Of a stretch of DNA of 7,356 nt, positions 7,101 to 7,356 are shown in pieces (the stretch's first letter is position 1; every line of letters begins with the position of its first letter). The translations under genes and the position numbers were made by a program. The notes under the pieces are model-generated. The model was not told the origin of the DNA and did no database searches. It saw only the letters and a list, made by a program, of their open reading frames with translations. Origin of the DNA: UBA9926 sp964524295 (GTDB taxonomy: Bacteria; Pseudomonadota; Gammaproteobacteria; Pseudomonadales; Azotimanducaceae); the NCBI GenBank assembly GCA_964524295.1, contig CAZGCW010000194.1, positions 1-7,356 on the forward strand, written 5' to 3'.

Positions 7101-7356
7101 ATTCACCGGGATCATTATCGGCTAGCTCAGTGACAGTCGCGCTGACCTCGGTGGCATCCAACAGTAACGGCGCATCATTAGTACCGGTAATCGTAAACGC
7201 CAGTTCGGCGTCAGCGCTGAGCGAAGTTAACGCATCATCTGAGACGGTATAGGTAAACACATCGGTTGCCACCTCTCCCGCAGCCAATGCATCGGCTGCG
7301 GCCAGATTCGCCTGATATTCATAAGAACCATCGGCATACAACGTTAAGGTGCCATA
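1075..7356 (-). CDS. Giant VCBS/beta-solenoid/RTX repeat protein, probable type I-secreted adhesin (N-terminus missing)
   Basis: The frame is open from the right edge to the TGA at 1077-1075, giving 2,093 visible residues, counted here from the edge. The TTG at 7341 is internal to a VCBS repeat, not a start. Domain order: end of a VCBS repeat (1-63), a full VCBS repeat (64-185), a cadherin-like/putative Ig domain (192-296), a long beta-solenoid-like region in two halves (299-1001 and 1005-1693), RTX array 1 (1700-1763), cap module 1 (to 1880), RTX array 2 (1889-1950), cap module 2 (to 2061) and a tail ending DAFGMI. VCBS plus C-terminal RTX repeats are known from large adhesins and biofilm proteins exported unprocessed by type I secretion; RTX repeats fold on binding external calcium. 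The visible chain has one cysteine and five lysines and is very rich in Asp, Gly, Ser and Thr, as expected for such proteins. No transmembrane segment, sortase motif or autotransporter barrel is seen. Adhesion is inferred from architecture; ligand unknown. A filamentous-haemagglutinin-like secretion domain at the unseen N-terminus would be the main alternative. Confidence 0.88.
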   Translation of the reverse strand, partial: YGTLTLYADGSYEYQANLAAADALAAGEVATDVFTYTVSDDALTSLSADAELAFTITGTNDAPLLLDATEVSATVTELADNDPGELTDHLTGTGSFTFEDVDLETHTVSVQAVGSNATSLGDFDVTVTEDASVDGSGLVQWSLTVVDADLDYLEEEEALTQDYIITVSDGQGSSFDQTVTVTLVGSYDSANSPPYLDTTDLVHEAVVIEESYSETFLFYDVDGDALTLGYAIPAEIDTYLSFTPDVTTDTNGYTQGTMILSGLFVEGMAGDYLITVSADDGVNEERGDTFVLSVRDPDLIVEGEGHQFVAGEAELVVSNHGDDPGLGDVELIDAGPGDRVQFMAHIDEIYLTSDLGSTVTLDFSEGGGFIDASESPGPDTITIDGDTSGLNFYNLGWDDTLINETTIDATGYNFTLDGAVENNGDIHVSSSSNGNYYTVGVGTNYEEAVYLAHPVYTGNFTQGESGVLEVSSENYATYGGYMLTLELENAGSISVSGATDMYGTGTAVLEVQSVSTGQLEMGAISQSASGTLSIGGGGIVSAGSLDNDGLVVLEVDYYNHASLLLDGTYTESGTLWSTASDFYYYYYGGVNEIYLDSFVLTASGQIVLDAPLLFTNPNQTVDLRLGQVDFDPNNGALGLEGGTLILGENSDFLGYGRLGFFDGDQSHNDTGTIVIDTTYSTSNFVGLGLAGAAVTLFPYDNNAVLVVAHSTELDLYDSDVIETDLVNQGWIFVGGADNEINGDFDNSAGLLAIEVGYSTTETGLQFGSVFDNQGIIEIRLETSVPSSTSQTGGYPEFNANLTSVEPWTNTGSIFIEDDVTVEDDGYGNSDDPVYDFNVNIQAEMTNYGTFQVEAGQVTLDQMTNGGIIRVIGSHADFSELSSLNGASLVITGDLVLEESSLIELEVNLNSTDTMTVGGLQADLIQPSSSSVHLGTLSLLFDANHNFYPDNDAATANAAVMSLDLGSSYQQGANFNAVQTNLAAGYDLEFSQDDGAITLDVSDGMEAVVSQASQLSQVASTDDVRIIGTITLDQASQTINSFSIEKWTPEDTGTQTETIGSLQLGDGDSAAESFELIVADDSTVAPSLELYVGAGNEGAGNDTSVLTLGGLLTINGSLQLDEGGQINSNGNGSITIADEASADLEGGTLDLNLTVLQGGWVNAGASGETLELDGQGSITNHSELYLSGNLTLGIDVNNQYRTEINGGAQVSLAVGAGIVFTNEGVLGTDADDDVSFDLADNVLDTRGGEIGLFMNEDTYTATLSGGDGENSGIIRMDSETTFAGATSDYYDCPTLVLTGDLTLSLTGVIDVDAMDDSYDVTLDGSGADSLQLINEGSGTALFVNHSYVYFNNLTTASDVTLANFNDMSISGVSVIEGDLYTSFDFDDVYEDLELDLDDDITIRGHLYNEPGTEIWAGYYSDQLTMVVDNDFVNEGDFYFHPNNTNINIIEFGEGINTATFTNEGAFYAGDTEVAVQMELQGIIINQGHFELESASILKLYENTWAVTHENNGVMVLNEDSVLALGEGNILLNGQSGELYAAANALGDYSTIDLTSTNASFINEGVLYLADGYMYGYASEDYGVLRIRTSDDSGEVVFESGSQLNMDYALYGSSNHDQLQITSTGSSGGVLSINGGYLNINQAGTSATASTVMITAVSILGSFDEVGGLFLDGDPDYALLDMVQTQTSISLVAVATSDVIEGTSGADTIDMSAATETFVIAGEDDDVIVNIRSGDTAYGQAGDDTFELSAIDVKRIDGGEGIDSIVLPDVTESFVFLASSGWHGTTFDNIEVLRMDDASDQTLVMEAADISRIIDGGNELVDDATALVVVGNIGDEIDLYGDFAAGEDRYAEIDATPTLFSEVHEGDVSLYFDQHTRVHVYENDGGVSIYGTSEDDALEGTAAGETLSGRAGDDVLDAGSGADVQLGGDGNDQIMFDAMDTLIDGGRGVDTAVISGNVDLSGVENLNNFEILDMSDNGTADTLELNLADLVDIVGDNSLNAYEEDSENKVLVINGDAEDAVLLNGLDLDAITPTDSEIDLFGDGELYYLFQENGVSLYVHSDLSDTAEENAQKPASGLDLHHYLHDGQVDAFGMI
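1078..1173 (-). other. C-terminal tail, probable type I secretion signal region
   Basis: The last 32 residues follow the second cap. They include an acidic SDTAEEN stretch, then a histidine-bearing LDLHHYLHDG segment, and end QVDAFGMI. Type I signals are uncleaved, sit at the extreme C-terminus and often end in an acidic residue followed by a few hydrophobic ones, as the DAFGMI end does. The assignment rests on position and this loose pattern. Confidence 0.5.
1507..1692 (-). repeat. RTX nonapeptide array 2 (in register)
   Basis: Seven consecutive units keep an exact 9-residue spacing from GTSEDDAL to GGRGVDTA. The best are GRAGDDVL, AGSGADVQ, GGDGNDQI and GGRGVDTA, which carry the Gly-x-Gly-x-Asp pattern for calcium. 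The second and sixth units are degenerate. This is the stronger sign that the protein is a type I secretion substrate of the RTX class. Confidence 0.88.
2068..2259 (-). repeat. RTX nonapeptide array 1 (degenerate)
   Basis: The array starts with GTSGADTID and includes AGEDDDVI, GQAGDDTF and IDGGEGIDSI. Only four recognisable GGxGxDxU-type units remain; their starts are spaced 19, 18 and 19 residues apart, so every second 9-residue turn has lost its consensus. RTX units bind calcium in a parallel beta-roll after export. Loss of glycines and aspartates in alternate turns suggests weaker or fewer calcium sites than in array 2. Confidence 0.75.
2278..2520 (-). repeat. Solenoid capping module, copy 2
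   Basis: About 81 residues run from HDQLQITSTG to SISLVAVA. The elements match copy 1 in order: H-D-x-L, GGVLSINGG, an alanine/serine-rich TSATASTVMI segment, GSFDEVGG, DYALLDM and the closing I-S-L-V-A-V strand. It ends the second solenoid half directly before the first RTX array, so the solenoid is closed before the calcium-binding and export part begins. Sequence identity to copy 1 is low; the match is in pattern. Confidence 0.5.
4354..4635 (-). repeat. Solenoid capping module, copy 1
   Basis: About 94 residues run from NSTDTMTVGG to the AITLDVS strand. The order of elements is S-x-D-x-hydrophobic near a GG, then GTLSLLF, an alanine-rich AATANAAVMSL segment, FNAVQ, a GYDLEF strand and a final I-T-L-D-V strand. 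This order (S-D-x-L, G-x-L, F-x-x-V, Y-x-L, hydrophobic-L-x-V) is often seen at the C-terminal end of passenger-type beta-helices in large repeat proteins. It closes the first solenoid half. Confidence 0.5.
5596..5610 (-). repeat. In-frame (TAT)5 microsatellite encoding five tyrosines
   Basis: Five identical TAT codons encode Tyr-Tyr-Tyr-Tyr-Tyr, between SDF and GG, in the first solenoid half. The run uses only one of the two Tyr codons. Being a triplet repeat, slippage would add or remove tyrosines without breaking the frame. Confidence 0.9.
6469..6783 (-). other. Cadherin-like / putative Ig domain
   Basis: About 105 residues start at SPPYLDTTDL and contain a YDVDGDALTL strand, a central SGLFVEGMAGDYLITV segment and the DDGVNEERGDTFVLSV end. 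The pattern of D-x-D-G-D near the first third, G-x-Y-x-I-x-V and D-D-G near the end is that of dystroglycan-type cadherin-like and 'putative Ig' domains. These are commonly found beside VCBS repeats and are often calcium-binding. It sits as the hinge between the sandwich domains and the solenoid region. Confidence 0.65.
6802..7356 (-). repeat. VCBS repeats, one partial and one complete
   Basis: The visible protein begins inside a VCBS repeat: YGTLTLYADGSYEY, then a DVFTYTVSD strand and the closing TGTNDAP (about 7356-7168). The next copy (7167-6802) carries the family landmarks in order: TELADNDPGELT, a GTGSFTFEDVD strand, a QWSLTVVDADLDYL segment, TQDYIITVSDG and a final TVTVTLVGS. These domains are immunoglobulin-like beta sandwiches that occur in tandem as extenders in giant surface proteins of Vibrio, Colwellia, Bradyrhizobium and Shewanella. 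More copies probably continue beyond the right edge. Confidence 0.85.

Noticed and set aside
7339..7341. TTG as start codon of the giant gene
   Set aside because: The frame stays open to the window edge, and the upstream codons (YGTLTL) complete a VCBS strand, so this is an internal codon.

Overview
The window holds two convergent, incomplete protein genes and a 96-bp gap between them. No RNA gene, insertion sequence, integrase or CRISPR array was found. The left gene (1-978, + strand) is the C-terminal half of RecD, the alpha subunit of the RecBCD helicase-nuclease, and enters from outside the window. The right gene (1075-7356, - strand) fills 85% of the window. It is the C-terminal 2,093 residues of a giant secreted repeat protein whose N-terminus and promoter lie beyond the right edge. 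The close match of the RecD motifs to gammaproteobacterial RecD, plus a giant VCBS/RTX protein with very few lysines, suggests a Gram-negative gammaproteobacterium, plausibly marine or brackish. The genus cannot be named from this sequence.

Read in its own direction (right to left), the giant protein has these parts. First comes the tail of one VCBS repeat and then a complete one (about 7356-6802). A cadherin-like/putative Ig domain follows (about 6783-6469). Next are about 1,390 residues of glycine- and asparagine-rich beta-strand repeats (6462-2272) that look like a right-handed beta-solenoid. This region splits into two halves of nearly equal length, each ending in a similar capping module. 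Last comes a duplicated unit of RTX nonapeptides plus an alpha/beta-looking cap (2259-1174), and a short tail ending in Asp-Ala-Phe-Gly-Met-Ile at the stop codon. This layout fits a calcium-dependent adhesin or biofilm-matrix protein exported by a type I secretion system, whose ABC transporter, membrane fusion protein and outer-membrane channel are not in the window.

The two genes show no functional link: RecD is cytoplasmic DNA repair and the other is a cell-surface or secreted protein. They meet tail to tail. The most interesting content is inside the giant protein: the combination of a haemagglutinin-like solenoid with an RTX export tail, the two-halved solenoid, the duplicated RTX/cap unit with one decayed and one intact array, and the absence of lysine over the first half of the visible chain.
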